Assembly (NCBI GenBank): GCA_030830965.1
Contig: JAURLX010000019.1
Span: forward strand, 124,001-188,000
DNA length: 64,000 bases
Source: Verrucomicrobiota bacterium
GTDB lineage: Bacteria > Verrucomicrobiota > Verrucomicrobiia > Opitutales > UBA953
Reading direction: 5' to 3'
Shown here: piece by piece, positions 1-7,666 of the stretch
Layout: each line of letters opens with the position of its first letter
How positions within the stretch are numbered: the first letter of the stretch is position 1
Position numbers and translations under genes: made by a program
The notes under the pieces: model-generated
Database searches by the model: none
What the model was told of the DNA's origin: nothing
What the model saw: the letters and a program-made list of their open reading frames with translations, nothing else

Positions 1-534
1 AAAAGCGCATAGCTCCTCGTCCGAGGGATTCGGCGTCTTCAGCAGCGCGTTGCGTCCTTCCAGACCCTTCTGGTAGGTCCTGATCGACTCGAGGTAGGCG
101 GGGTCGGTCCCGCCCAGGGCTGCGTCAAGCCAGCGACGGCGGTTGGAGGGCGACCCTCGCACCAGCCGGAGGTCGTCCGAGCAGAAGGCGACCGTGGGGA
201 ATCTCCCCAGATGCGCGGACACAGAGGTCACGGGCGTTCCGTCGACCTGGCCGGAGCGGGAGCCCTTGGCCAGGCGCACCTCTACCGCCGTGTCGGCGCC
301 CTCCTTGTCCCGCACGTCGATCCGGATACGTGCCTCCTTGGCCCCGCTGCGGATGAGCGGTGCGATCTCGGTCGTGCGGAAGGAACGGAAGGCCGAGACG
401 AGCCCGGCGGCCTCGAGCAGGTTTGTCTTCCCCTGGCCGTTTTCTCCCAGCAGGAACACCCGTGTCCCGTCCGTGGACACGTCCGCGAAGGTAAGATTAC
501 GGAAGTCGGCCGCCCGGATGCGGGTGATCCGCAT
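1..534 (-). CDS. recF: RecF, DNA replication/repair ATPase (N-terminal part, cut by window edge)
   Basis: RecF is an ABC/SMC-type ATPase that helps load RecA on gapped DNA with RecO and RecR. I translated this frame by hand from the ATG at 534-532; it opens MRITRIRAADFRNL, the usual RecF opening, and has a Walker A motif GENGQGKT at about residues 31-38. The reading frame is open to position 1, so about 178 residues are present and the rest, including the signature and Walker B motifs, lies outside. It starts 3 bases after the stop of the LysM lipoprotein gene and is probably co-transcribed with it. The neighbours are not dnaA, dnaN or gyrB, the classical recF partners, at least on this side. 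Confidence 0.9.
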   Translation of the reverse strand, partial: MRITRIRAADFRNLTFADVSTDGTRVFLLGENGQGKTNLLEAAGLVSAFRSFRTTEIAPLIRSGAKEARIRIDVRDKEGADTAVEVRLAKGSRSGQVDGTPVTSVSAHLGRFPTVAFCSDDLRLVRGSPSNRRRWLDAALGGTDPAYLESIRTYQKGLEGRNALLKTPNPSDEELCAF

Positions 535-537
535 GGG

Positions 538-1230
538 TCACTCTGGGATGGCCAGGACCATCCCCGGTTTGAGCGACTGCGGGTTGGGCAGCTGGTCCTT
601 GTTCGCACGCATGATGTCCGCGGCGCGGGATGCGTTGCCGAAAACCTTGACCGAAATGCGCGTCGGGTTGTCGCCGGGCACCACGGTATAGGTGCGGGCG
701 GCGGCGATCGCGGGGGGCTTGACGGGCTGAGGGGAGGGCGGGGCCGATTCTCCCGGCCTGAGGCGCGTGTATTCGGAGAGACTCTTCTTGAGCTGGTCGT
801 TCTCCAGCTGCAGGGCGCGGAGCCGCGCGTTGAGGTCGGCGCCGCCGGTTGCGTCCGGTTCCATCGGCTGCCCGGGCAGCTGCTTCATGTACTGCTTTTC
901 GGCGGTCCTGATCATCTGCCCGACGATGGCGGTCTGTGGCGTGCCCGGCTTGAGCCGGATGTACTGTTTGAAGTGATAGATGGCCGGCAGGGGGTCGTTG
1001 AGGTCGAGGTACATGCGGCCGGCCTCCAGATGGGATTCGGCGGCGGCCTTGCGGTTGTCGATGACCTTGAGGAAGCATTCGAGGGCCCGTCGAGTCTCGC
1101 CCTGTTTCTGGAAGATCTGCCCCTGCTTGAAGTCAGGATCCTCGACGTCCAGCGAGGCCGTGCCGTTCCTCGGGGCTTCATCGCAGCCGACGATCAGCAA
1201 GGCGAGAAGGGCCAGGAGGACGCGCGGCAT
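538..1230 (-). CDS. LysM-domain lipoprotein with TPR-like helices
   Basis: A predicted cell-envelope lipoprotein that binds peptidoglycan. From the chosen ATG it opens with a hydrophobic signal ending in a lipobox (LLIVGC), then a helical TPR-like region at about residues 35-110 (FQKQGETRRALECF, LDLNDPLPAIYHFKQYI), a short coiled-coil stretch, a Pro-rich linker and a C-terminal LysM domain (YTVVPGDNPTRIS to LKPGMVLAIPE). A GTG at 1248 would add six residues; I prefer the ATG at 1230 because it gives a compact signal peptide. It is upstream of recF with a 3-base gap. Its role is inferred as envelope scaffolding or cell-wall sensing; no enzymatic domain is seen. Confidence 0.8.
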   Translation of the reverse strand: MPRVLLALLALLIVGCDEAPRNGTASLDVEDPDFKQGQIFQKQGETRRALECFLKVIDNRKAAAESHLEAGRMYLDLNDPLPAIYHFKQYIRLKPGTPQTAIVGQMIRTAEKQYMKQLPGQPMEPDATGGADLNARLRALQLENDQLKKSLSEYTRLRPGESAPPSPQPVKPPAIAAARTYTVVPGDNPTRISVKVFGNASRAADIMRANKDQLPNPQSLKPGMVLAIPE

Positions 1231-1272
1231 GCCTCTGACAATCCGCACCGCGGGACTTCACTCAATCAAAAA

Positions 1273-2175
1273 TCAGCCGCGCAGGCAGTCCCTCAGCGCC
1301 CCGGCGATCGAGGGGCTGTTGAACGTGAAGCCGAGGGATAGGGCCTTGGCCGGCATGACGGCCAGGTCCGACAGGAGGGTCTCCCTTGCGAACGACCCGA
1401 GCGGAGCGAGAGCCCAGCGTGGCAGCGGCAGGAATGCCGGACGGCCGAGCGCGCTTGCCAGCGCGACCGCGAACGCTCTCTGGGTGACGGGCCCGGGCGC
1501 GACCGCGTTGACCGGGCCGGCGAGGCCTGGCTGATCCAGGGCCCAGACGATGAGCCGGGCGAGGTCCGGAAGGGTGATCCAGCTGACCATCTGGGCGCCG
1601 CCGGCGATCGGCCCGCCGAGGCCAAAACGAAAGGCCGGCAGCATAAGACGCAGCGGGCCACCCTCTTTGCCGAGCACCATGCCCGTCCTAAGGTACACCG
1701 TCCGTACGCCCGCTTCGACGGCCGGTGCGGCGGCCTCTTCCCAGCCGGCCGTCACCTGGGCAAGGAAGCCTTCCTCGAGCACGGCGGATGATTCGGTGAG
1801 CGTGCCCGACCTCACGGTGCCGTACCGATTCACACCTGACATGCAGAGGAACGTTGAGGGTCCGCCCGATGGCCTGAGTTCAGCCAGGGCGCGCGCGATT
1901 AGGCCGGTGGAATCGACCCTGCTCTCAAGGATGTCGTGGCGGGCCTGCCTGCCCCATCTACGGGCGATAGGCGCGCCTGCGAGGTGAATCACGGCTGAAC
2001 AGGTTCGGATCGCCTTTCTGTCGATCCAGTCGGTGCGGACGTCGAACCCCCCGTCGTCGGTGCTGCGGGAGCGGATACGGACCACCTCCTGGCCTGATTC
2101 CTCAAGCAGTGCGCAGACCGCCCTGCCGACGAAGCCCGACGCTCCGGTCACGGCGATTCGTCGGGAGGCTGCCAT
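1273..2175 (-). CDS. TIGR01777 family NAD(P)-dependent epimerase/dehydratase (SDR, YfcH-like)
   Basis: An extended short-chain dehydrogenase/reductase of 300 residues, the usual length for this family. The N-terminus carries the Rossmann motif TGASGFVG (GxxGxxG), followed further on by the family-typical AGAPIARRWG and by VNRYGTVRSG (the YG of the SDR active-site region). The C-terminal part has the DUF1731 signature (RPAFLPLPRWALAPLG ... SLGFTFNSPSIAGAL). Members of this family have no well-established substrate; E. coli YfcH is the nearest named relative. It lies downstream of the MnmM-like methyltransferase with a 30-base gap and is probably in the menB-mnmM-epimerase run. Confidence 0.88.
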   Translation of the reverse strand: MAASRRIAVTGASGFVGRAVCALLEESGQEVVRIRSRSTDDGGFDVRTDWIDRKAIRTCSAVIHLAGAPIARRWGRQARHDILESRVDSTGLIARALAELRPSGGPSTFLCMSGVNRYGTVRSGTLTESSAVLEEGFLAQVTAGWEEAAAPAVEAGVRTVYLRTGMVLGKEGGPLRLMLPAFRFGLGGPIAGGAQMVSWITLPDLARLIVWALDQPGLAGPVNAVAPGPVTQRAFAVALASALGRPAFLPLPRWALAPLGSFARETLLSDLAVMPAKALSLGFTFNSPSIAGALRDCLRG

Positions 2176-2205
2176 GCGTTCATCAAGCGGGGTTCGCTGT
2201 CGGAA

Positions 2206-2772
2206 TCAAATCTCCCGTCGAGTCAGGGCGACGACCCATGGCCGGCCCGAGCCGGGCTCGCGCCCGTGCAGTGCGACGTCCCAGCCGGCCTCCTTGGCCT
2301 CCTGCGCGAGGCCGAAAACCAGCTCCGCTTCCGCCTCGCCGCCTTGATGTCCGGTGTAGCACACGGCGACCAGCCGTCCGTCGGGACGAAGCAGCTCCAT
2401 CGCCTGTCGGATGCCCGGAAGCGTGCTTTCCGGCGTCGTCACGACGGTTTGGTCGGAGCCGGGGAGATAGCCGAGGTTGAAGACTGCGGCGGCGAGCCGT
2501 CCGGACACATCCGGGCCCAGGGCGTCCTTCATCTCGGCGTGGCTGCGGAGGTGAAGCGTGCAACGTCCGTCCAGCCCGGCCTCCCTCAGCAGGCCTCGGG
2601 TGCTTTCGAGGGCTTCCCGCTGGATGTCGAACGCGTGCACCCTGCCGGAACGCCCGACCAGGGTCGCAAGCAGGAGCGTGTCCCGGCCGCGTCCCGCCGT
2701 CCCATCAACGGCCACGTCACCTTCCTTGAGGACCTCGCGCAGGAGGGCCCCGGCGTGCTCGGTGGCCCGCAT
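2206..2772 (-). CDS. mnmM: Class I SAM-dependent methyltransferase, MnmM/YtqB family
   Basis: A 188-residue Rossmann methyltransferase. Motif I is DGTAGRGRDTLLLA near residues 24-37, the acidic end of strand 2 is AFDIQREAL, and the catalytic-region loop is FNLGYLPGSD, a hallmark of the YtqB/PF06962 family. Family members convert nm5(s2)U34 to mnm5(s2)U34 in tRNA in Bacillus and plants, working in the wobble-uridine pathway. The assignment of this substrate is by family, not from neighbours. The ATG is 3 bases after the menB stop, so the two are likely translated from one message. The symbol is used with moderate certainty. Confidence 0.78.
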   Translation of the reverse strand: MRATEHAGALLREVLKEGDVAVDGTAGRGRDTLLLATLVGRSGRVHAFDIQREALESTRGLLREAGLDGRCTLHLRSHAEMKDALGPDVSGRLAAAVFNLGYLPGSDQTVVTTPESTLPGIRQAMELLRPDGRLVAVCYTGHQGGEAEAELVFGLAQEAKEAGWDVALHGREPGSGRPWVVALTRREI

Positions 2773-2775
2773 CAG

Positions 2776-3621
2776 TCAGGGCAGCCAAGGGAACTTGCGG
2801 AAGTCGGGCTTGCGACGCGCGTTCCACGCGGAGCGCCCCTCGTCGCCTTCCTCCGTCAGGTAATAGAGCAGGGTGGCGTTGCCGGACAGTTCCTGGATTC
2901 CGGCCTGGCCGTCGAGTTCGGCGTTGAAGGCGGACTTGAGGCAGCGGATGGCCAGCGGGCTCTTCTCCAGCACCTCGGCGGCCCAGCGGAGCCCCTCCGC
3001 ATCGAGCTCCCCGGTCGGCACGACCGCGTTCACCAGCCCCATCTCGAGGGCCTGCCTGGCGTCGTATTGCCGGCAGAGGTACCAGATCTCGCGGGCCTTC
3101 TTCTGGCCCACGATGCGGGCCAGGTAGGATGCGCCGAAGCCCCCGTCGAAGCTGCCGACCCGTGGGCCGGTCTGGCCGAACACGGCGTCCTCGGCCGCGA
3201 TGGTGAGATCGCAGACCACGTGAAGCACGTGCCCGCCGCCGATGGCGTAGCCGGAGACCAGCGCGATGACGACCTTGGGCATCGTACGGATGAGACGCTG
3301 CAGGTCGAGGACGTTGAGCCTGGGCACGCCGTCCTTGCCGACGTATCCGCCCCGGCGGTCGCCGCGTATCTTCTGGTCGCCGCCCGCGCAGAAGGCGGTC
3401 TTGCCGTCGTGCTGGGGGTTGGCGCCACGCAGCAGCACGACGCCGATTCCGGTATCGTCGCGGGCGTCGGTGAAAGCGGCGATCATCTCGGCCACCGTGT
3501 CCGGCGTGAAGGCGTTGCGCCGGTCGGTCCGGTTGATCGTCACGCGGGCGACGCCATCGGCCTTCTCATAGATGATGTCTGCGTATTCGCCGGACTTCCT
3601 CCATTGTGGCTCGGTGGGCAT
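2776..3621 (-). CDS. menB: 1,4-dihydroxy-2-naphthoyl-CoA synthase MenB
   Basis: MenB is a crotonase-fold enzyme that cyclises o-succinylbenzoyl-CoA to 1,4-dihydroxy-2-naphthoyl-CoA in menaquinone synthesis. The 281-residue product has the family motifs: FCAGGDQ (oxyanion-hole region), the disordered-loop region [19 protein letters not shown], the second oxyanion segment [11 protein letters not shown] and [11 protein letters not shown]. The C-terminus [12 protein letters not shown] is also typical. Together these separate MenB from ordinary enoyl-CoA hydratases. It is the first gene of a minus-strand run with the MnmM-like gene and the epimerase. No other men genes are in the window. Confidence 0.95.
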   Translation of the reverse strand: MPTEPQWRKSGEYADIIYEKADGVARVTINRTDRRNAFTPDTVAEMIAAFTDARDDTGIGVVLLRGANPQHDGKTAFCAGGDQKIRGDRRGGYVGKDGVPRLNVLDLQRLIRTMPKVVIALVSGYAIGGGHVLHVVCDLTIAAEDAVFGQTGPRVGSFDGGFGASYLARIVGQKKAREIWYLCRQYDARQALEMGLVNAVVPTGELDAEGLRWAAEVLEKSPLAIRCLKSAFNAELDGQAGIQELSGNATLLYYLTEEGDEGRSAWNARRKPDFRKFPWLP

Positions 3622-3707
3622 GGCCTCAACTTGCAGGCCCCGGGCGGGTTTTCCAGCCGTTTAGAGCGTGCGCTTGAAAAACATCCCGAACCCCGCACTT
3701 TCCCGCC

Positions 3708-4214
3708 ATGACCAATTTGAACGCCCAGCAGTCCGCCAAAGTCTCCTCGTGGGTGGCGGGAGGAGCCACGCTCGCCGAGGTCCAGGCCAGGCTGACCACC
3801 GAGTTCGGCCTTCACCTGACCTACATGGACGTAAGGTTCCTCGTGGACGACCTCGATCTGAGCCTCGTCGAGAAGGAGGAGCCCAAGAAGGAGGAGGCGG
3901 CCTCCGAACCCTCTGCTTCGGCAGAATCCGAGCCTTCGGGCGGGTCAGCCCCGGCGGCTCCGGCCGCATCCGGAGCCGAACCGACGTCCCAGGCGGCCTC
4001 CGGCGTCGCGATCACCATTGATGCCGTCATCGCTCCCGGGGCCATGGTGAGCGGCTCCGTGAAGTTCAGCGACGGCGCCGTCGGCACATGGTCTCTCGAT
4101 CAGATGGGACAGCTTGGTTTCAATCCCCCCACGCCTGGTTACCGCCCCTCTCAGGCCGACGTGGCCGACTTCCAGGTCAAGCTGGACACGGCGCTGCGTC
4201 AGGCCGGTTACTGA
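3708..4214 (+). CDS. Hypothetical protein with acidic/Ala-Pro linker between two small domains
   Basis: I do not recognise a named family. The 168-residue product has an N-terminal helical segment (about residues 1-55, VSSWVAGGATLAEVQARLTT then LTYMDVRFLVDDLDL) that looks like a small helix-turn-helix or adaptor fold, a low-complexity charged linker (EKEEPKKEEAASEPSASAESE), and a C-terminal beta-rich domain (residues 105-168, ITIDAVIAPGAMVSGSVKFSDG ... GTWSLDQMGQLGF). There is no signal peptide or membrane segment. It is divergent from menB and its last 7 bases overlap convergently with ispD. The modular layout looks like a conserved regulatory or assembly adaptor, but that is a guess. Confidence 0.65.
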   Translation: MTNLNAQQSAKVSSWVAGGATLAEVQARLTTEFGLHLTYMDVRFLVDDLDLSLVEKEEPKKEEAASEPSASAESEPSGGSAPAAPAASGAEPTSQAASGVAITIDAVIAPGAMVSGSVKFSDGAVGTWSLDQMGQLGFNPPTPGYRPSQADVADFQVKLDTALRQAGY

Positions 4215-4915
4215 CCGCGTGATCGTAGCACGGCCTCGGCGAGGGCGAAATCGGAGGGCCGTGTGATCTTGAGGTTCACGTCGGGATTCTCCACCAGCGC
4301 GACCTCCACTCCAATCGACTCCAGCGCGGAGCTGTCGTCGGTGACCTTGCGGCCGGCCTCGTTGACCTTGCGGTAGGCCCTCAGGATGTCCGCGGTACGG
4401 AAGACCTGGGGGGTCTCCGCCGTCCAGACCAGCGAGCGGTCGGGTGAGGCGGCCACCGCGGAAGAGTCGGCCCGGGCGATCTTCACCGTGTCGGACGAGC
4501 GTCCGGCGAGGATCGCGGCTCCGGTCTCCAGCGCCCTGTCGCGCACTTTCTCGATGGCGGCAGGCGTGACCAGCGGGCGTGCCGCGTCATGAATGTGGAC
4601 GAACCCCGTGTGCGTCTCGCAGGTCGAGAGCGCAGCCAGCACGGATTCCTGCCGGGAGTCTCCGCCGCGGACGAACGTTATGGGCAGGTCGGCGGGCTCG
4701 TCTTCCAAGAGATGTCGGATGCGGATCAACTGCGCGTCGTCACGGTAGGTGAGGATCGCCCGTCCGATCTTTCCGGAGCGGACAAAGGCCCGCAGGGCGT
4801 GGATGAACACCGGCGTGCCGCAGAGGGGCGCGAGGGTCTTGTCGTCGACGACGGACTGCATGCGCCTGGCGGATCCCGCGGCCAGGAGCACGAGTATGTC
4901 GCCGGCGTCGCTCAT
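4208..4915 (-). CDS. ispD: 2-C-methyl-D-erythritol 4-phosphate cytidylyltransferase IspD
   Basis: IspD makes CDP-methylerythritol in the MEP isoprenoid pathway. The 235-residue protein has the nucleotidyl-transferase opening LLAAGSARRM (usual form AAGxGxRM), then RGGDSRQESV, VHIHDAARPLV (metal and substrate region), ETPQVFRT, and the C-terminal TDDSSALE and NLKITRPSDFALAE signatures. The ATG overlaps the pyrF stop in an ATGA (4912-4915), so the pair is translationally coupled. Its 3-prime end overlaps the convergent gene at 3708 by 7 bases. No ispF is fused or adjacent. Confidence 0.94.
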   Translation of the reverse strand: MSDAGDILVLLAAGSARRMQSVVDDKTLAPLCGTPVFIHALRAFVRSGKIGRAILTYRDDAQLIRIRHLLEDEPADLPITFVRGGDSRQESVLAALSTCETHTGFVHIHDAARPLVTPAAIEKVRDRALETGAAILAGRSSDTVKIARADSSAVAASPDRSLVWTAETPQVFRTADILRAYRKVNEAGRKVTDDSSALESIGVEVALVENPDVNLKITRPSDFALAEAVLRSRGQ

Positions 4916-5616
4916 GGGGATTCGCCGATCTCCCGGCGGATGCGCTGCGCGATGGCCGCAGGGTCGTCGGATTTGAGGATCGGCCGGCCCACGACGATGA
5001 AGTCTGCGCCCGCCGAGGCGGCGTCGGAGGGTGTCATCACCCGGCTCTGGTCGTCGCCTTTGGCCTCAGGATAGCGGATGCCGGGTGTCACGAGGCAGGG
5101 CCCGGGGCCGAGCGCCGCGCGCAGCACGGGCAATTCCAAGGGGGAGCATACGAGTCCGTGCGACCCGGCCGCCACGGCCATGCTGCCGAGGAGCCCTACC
5201 TGGTCTCCGGCGGAGCGTTCAATCCCGATGGCGCTTAGTTGGGTCCGGTCCATGGAGGTCAGCACGGTCACGGAGAGCAGACGGCAGTCCGGCAGCGCGG
5301 ACCGGGCGGCGTCGACCGCCCGTGCGATCATCTCCGGCCCGCCGCCCGCATGCAGCGTGAGGAGCGAGCAGGGGCGTCCTTTGAGGCTTTTCACCGCCGA
5401 GGCCACCGTGTTGGGGATGTCATGAAGCTTCAGGTCGAGGAAGACCTTGAAGCCGAGGGCGTGGAATTCGTCGACGATGCCGGGGCCATGACGCGTGAAA
5501 AGCTGCAGGCCCAACTTGACCCAACCGAGGCTCCCCACCAGCGGGCGGGACAGGGCGAAGGCCTCCTCCTTGGTCTCGACGTCGAGTGCGAGTATCAGGC
5601 GGCAGTTGCTGGCCAT
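4912..5616 (-). CDS. pyrF: Orotidine 5-phosphate decarboxylase PyrF
   Basis: PyrF converts OMP to UMP, the last step of de novo pyrimidine synthesis. The 234-residue product opens LILALDVETKEEA, has the catalytic DLKLHDIPNTV (D-x-K-x-x-D), the TLHAGGG segment and the phosphate-binding C-terminal motif TPGIRYPEA with DFIVVGRPI. I set the start at the ATG 5616 because it gives the normal family length; the frame is open further upstream but that extension is antisense-like Arg/Pro-rich sequence. The stop overlaps the ispD start. Confidence 0.95.
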   Translation of the reverse strand: MASNCRLILALDVETKEEAFALSRPLVGSLGWVKLGLQLFTRHGPGIVDEFHALGFKVFLDLKLHDIPNTVASAVKSLKGRPCSLLTLHAGGGPEMIARAVDAARSALPDCRLLSVTVLTSMDRTQLSAIGIERSAGDQVGLLGSMAVAAGSHGLVCSPLELPVLRAALGPGPCLVTPGIRYPEAKGDDQSRVMTPSDAASAGADFIVVGRPILKSDDPAAIAQRIRREIGESP

Positions 5617-5674
5617 GCCGTCTTTATGGAAACGGCGGGCCGTTCCTGCCAGCGTAAACCTCGAGGCGGCCGCC

Positions 5675-6622
5675 TTACTTCTTCGCCGGCTTCTTCGGCG
5701 CGGGCGTGCTGGGCAGCGACGAGATGTCGAAGTTGAATGGCTTGGCCGGCTGCTGGCCGAGGAGATGCAGGCTGAACCATTCCGCCATGCGGACGTTGTC
5801 GTCGGCCATCTCGACCCAGCCTCCGTGACCGGCACCAAGGCGGATCAGTACTTCGGCCTTGGCGCCGACTTCCTTGGCCCGGGCCAGGTATCGTCGTGCC
5901 TGCGAATCAGGCACGAGCGGATCGGCGTCGCCCTGGACGATGTAGGTAGGAGGGGTCTTGGCGCTGATCCAGAAGAGGGGAGAGAGTTCCTTCCCGGCCT
6001 TGGCGCGTCCTTCGGCCGTGGCCACGACCGGGCCGAAGGCCGGGGCGCGGGTGGTGAGCGGGCCGACGCCTTCGTTGCTGTCGCCATCCTTGGCCCAGCT
6101 TAGGAAATCGACCGGGGGGTAGTAGCAGGCGACGGCGTTGACTTCGGAACTCACCTGTTCGACGGGGTCCTTGGACTTCGGGTTGGCCGGGAGCACGCGC
6201 GTTCCGAGCATCAGGCTGAGGTGGCCGCCGGCGCTCCCGCCCGTGACGCCGATTCTGTTCGGGTCGATGCCGAACTTGCCGGCGTTGGCGCGGATGAAGC
6301 GGACCGAGCGCTGGACGTCGCCGACGATCTCGTCGATGTGGAAGCGGGGCTGCGTGCCATGCACGACGACGAAGGTGGTGAAGCCGTATTTCGGCCAGCC
6401 TCCGTCGCTGATGCCGTTATGGTTGGAATTCCATCCGCCGCTGATGATCTTGATGACCGCCGCGCCGTTGGGCTTGGCGGGCGTGAATACGTCCATCGTC
6501 AGCGCCACGCCGTCATGCTTGGCGTAGATGACGTCGGAGGTGCGGGTGACGTCCTGCGCGGAGGCACGGGCGCAGGTCAGGGCGATGAGCAGGGAGGCGA
6601 GGAGTCTCATGGGTTTGACCAT
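5675..6622 (-). CDS. Secreted alpha/beta hydrolase (esterase/lipase family)
   Basis: A 315-residue exported alpha/beta hydrolase. It has a signal peptide (ASLLIALTCARASAQD), an oxyanion-type segment KIISGGWNSNHNG, a nucleophile elbow GGSAGGH (GxSxG), the acid in QGDADPLVPDSQ and the His in LGAGHGGW, so the triad looks complete. The family (BD-FAE/acetyl-xylan-esterase-like) hydrolyses short acyl esters; in this sugar-degrading setting deacetylation of polysaccharides is plausible but inferred. ATGs at 6622 and 6610 are both possible. The C-terminus ends PAPKKPAKK, one of several Lys-rich tails in this window. Confidence 0.85.
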   Translation of the reverse strand: MVKPMRLLASLLIALTCARASAQDVTRTSDVIYAKHDGVALTMDVFTPAKPNGAAVIKIISGGWNSNHNGISDGGWPKYGFTTFVVVHGTQPRFHIDEIVGDVQRSVRFIRANAGKFGIDPNRIGVTGGSAGGHLSLMLGTRVLPANPKSKDPVEQVSSEVNAVACYYPPVDFLSWAKDGDSNEGVGPLTTRAPAFGPVVATAEGRAKAGKELSPLFWISAKTPPTYIVQGDADPLVPDSQARRYLARAKEVGAKAEVLIRLGAGHGGWVEMADDNVRMAEWFSLHLLGQQPAKPFNFDISSLPSTPAPKKPAKK

Positions 6623-6656
6623 GAGACACCGCCACGTCCGGGAAGTTGCAGGTCGT

Positions 6657-7118
6657 TCAGGCCTTCAGTCGGAACTTGATGACCACCTTCAGGATGTCGG
6701 CCGGGGCCCCGATCTGGACGCCGGGCTGATGGCCGTCCTGCGGGTGAAAGATGGCGAAATTGCCACGACCGAGCGTCAAGAGCGCCGAGGGGGCGGTCGG
6801 CGCGGCGTATTTCTCGACGTCTTTCTCGGCGACATAGGGGCTAATCACGACGAGCGAACTTTGGTCCGCGTGGCCGCAATATTCGAGTCCTTGGTAGACC
6901 ACCTGGATGTCGCCGTAGATCCGGTGGGCTTCCCAGAGCTTATCGGCCGACGGTGCCGTCCGGTAGCGCTGCACGATCGCGACCAAGTCCTGGCCCTGTA
7001 GCTCGTATTTGCCGTCTTCGGTGTTCACGTCGAAGGCGCGCAGGTAGGCGAAAGCCTTGGGGAAGAGCGGATGCAGCTTTTCGCAGGCCGGGGATGATGA
7101 CAGATGATCGAGGATCAT
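6657..7118 (-). CDS. YhcH/YjgK/YiaL family protein (DUF386)
   Basis: A 153-residue cupin-like protein of the YhcH/YjgK/YiaL family. Family marks are MILDHLSS at the start, GKYELQGQDLVAIVQRY, WEAHRIYGDIQVVYQGLE, and the metal-site segment FAIFHPQDGHQPG near the C-terminus. Relatives occur in sialic acid, L-ascorbate/xylulose and beta-galactosidase operons and may act on sugars or anomers, but biochemistry is poorly settled. Here it sits downstream of the NusG-like gene (23-base gap), not in an obvious sugar operon. A sialidase-like gene lies 30 kb away. Confidence 0.9.
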   Translation of the reverse strand: MILDHLSSSPACEKLHPLFPKAFAYLRAFDVNTEDGKYELQGQDLVAIVQRYRTAPSADKLWEAHRIYGDIQVVYQGLEYCGHADQSSLVVISPYVAEKDVEKYAAPTAPSALLTLGRGNFAIFHPQDGHQPGVQIGAPADILKVVIKFRLKA

Positions 7119-7141
7119 GCTTAAGGTGCGGCTAGAGCCGA

Positions 7142-7666
7142 TCAGGATTCGTCGGCCAGCGGCTCAACGTCGTCGAGCGAGAGGTCGACCGGCTGGTCGG
7201 ACCCGAGAAGGTTCATCAGGACGGAGATGCGGCGCCCCGGAGGGGCGAGGCGGAGCACCTCCCCCTCGCCGCCTTCCAGCACGCCTCGGATGATGCGCAC
7301 CTTTCGCCCGACCTCGGGCAAGGGGTCCTCCAACGTGAGGATCGCTTCGGGCCCGAGCTGACGCAGGGCGGAGATGACCGACTCATCCACCTGCACGGCC
7401 TGGCCGGACTTGCTCACCACATGTAGCACGCCGCGGGTGTTGCGGACCTGCCCGTGGAAGTCCTCGGGGACGTAGCGCGCGAACAGATAGCCCGGAAAGA
7501 GGGGCTCGACCACGACCCTGGGGCCGTCGTGTCCGCGCCTGTTTCGGCGCACCCTGGGCATAAGGATTTCGACTCCGCCGAGAGAGCCGAGATTACGGGC
7601 GGCGACGGACTCCTGGCGCGGTCGCGAACGAACGCAGAACCAGAAGCCGTGCCGGGCGGCGCTCAT
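7142..7666 (-). CDS. NusG-like transcription elongation/antitermination factor (NusG paralogue)
   Basis: A 174-residue protein with the NusG N-terminal domain (WFCVRSRPRQESVAARNL, then EPLFPGYLFARY, the classic FPGYxF motif) and a C-terminal KOW domain (GRKVRIIRGVLEGGEGEVLRL). It could be a specialised paralogue in the style of RfaH/UpxY/LoaP rather than housekeeping NusG, since it is not next to secE or rplK. I chose the ATG at 7666, which overlaps the stop of the ResB-CcsA gene as ATGA; the frame upstream of it is an antisense shadow. Its target operon cannot be told from the sequence, but translational coupling to cytochrome c maturation is notable. Confidence 0.85.
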   Translation of the reverse strand: MSAARHGFWFCVRSRPRQESVAARNLGSLGGVEILMPRVRRNRRGHDGPRVVVEPLFPGYLFARYVPEDFHGQVRNTRGVLHVVSKSGQAVQVDESVISALRQLGPEAILTLEDPLPEVGRKVRIIRGVLEGGEGEVLRLAPPGRRISVLMNLLGSDQPVDLSLDDVEPLADES

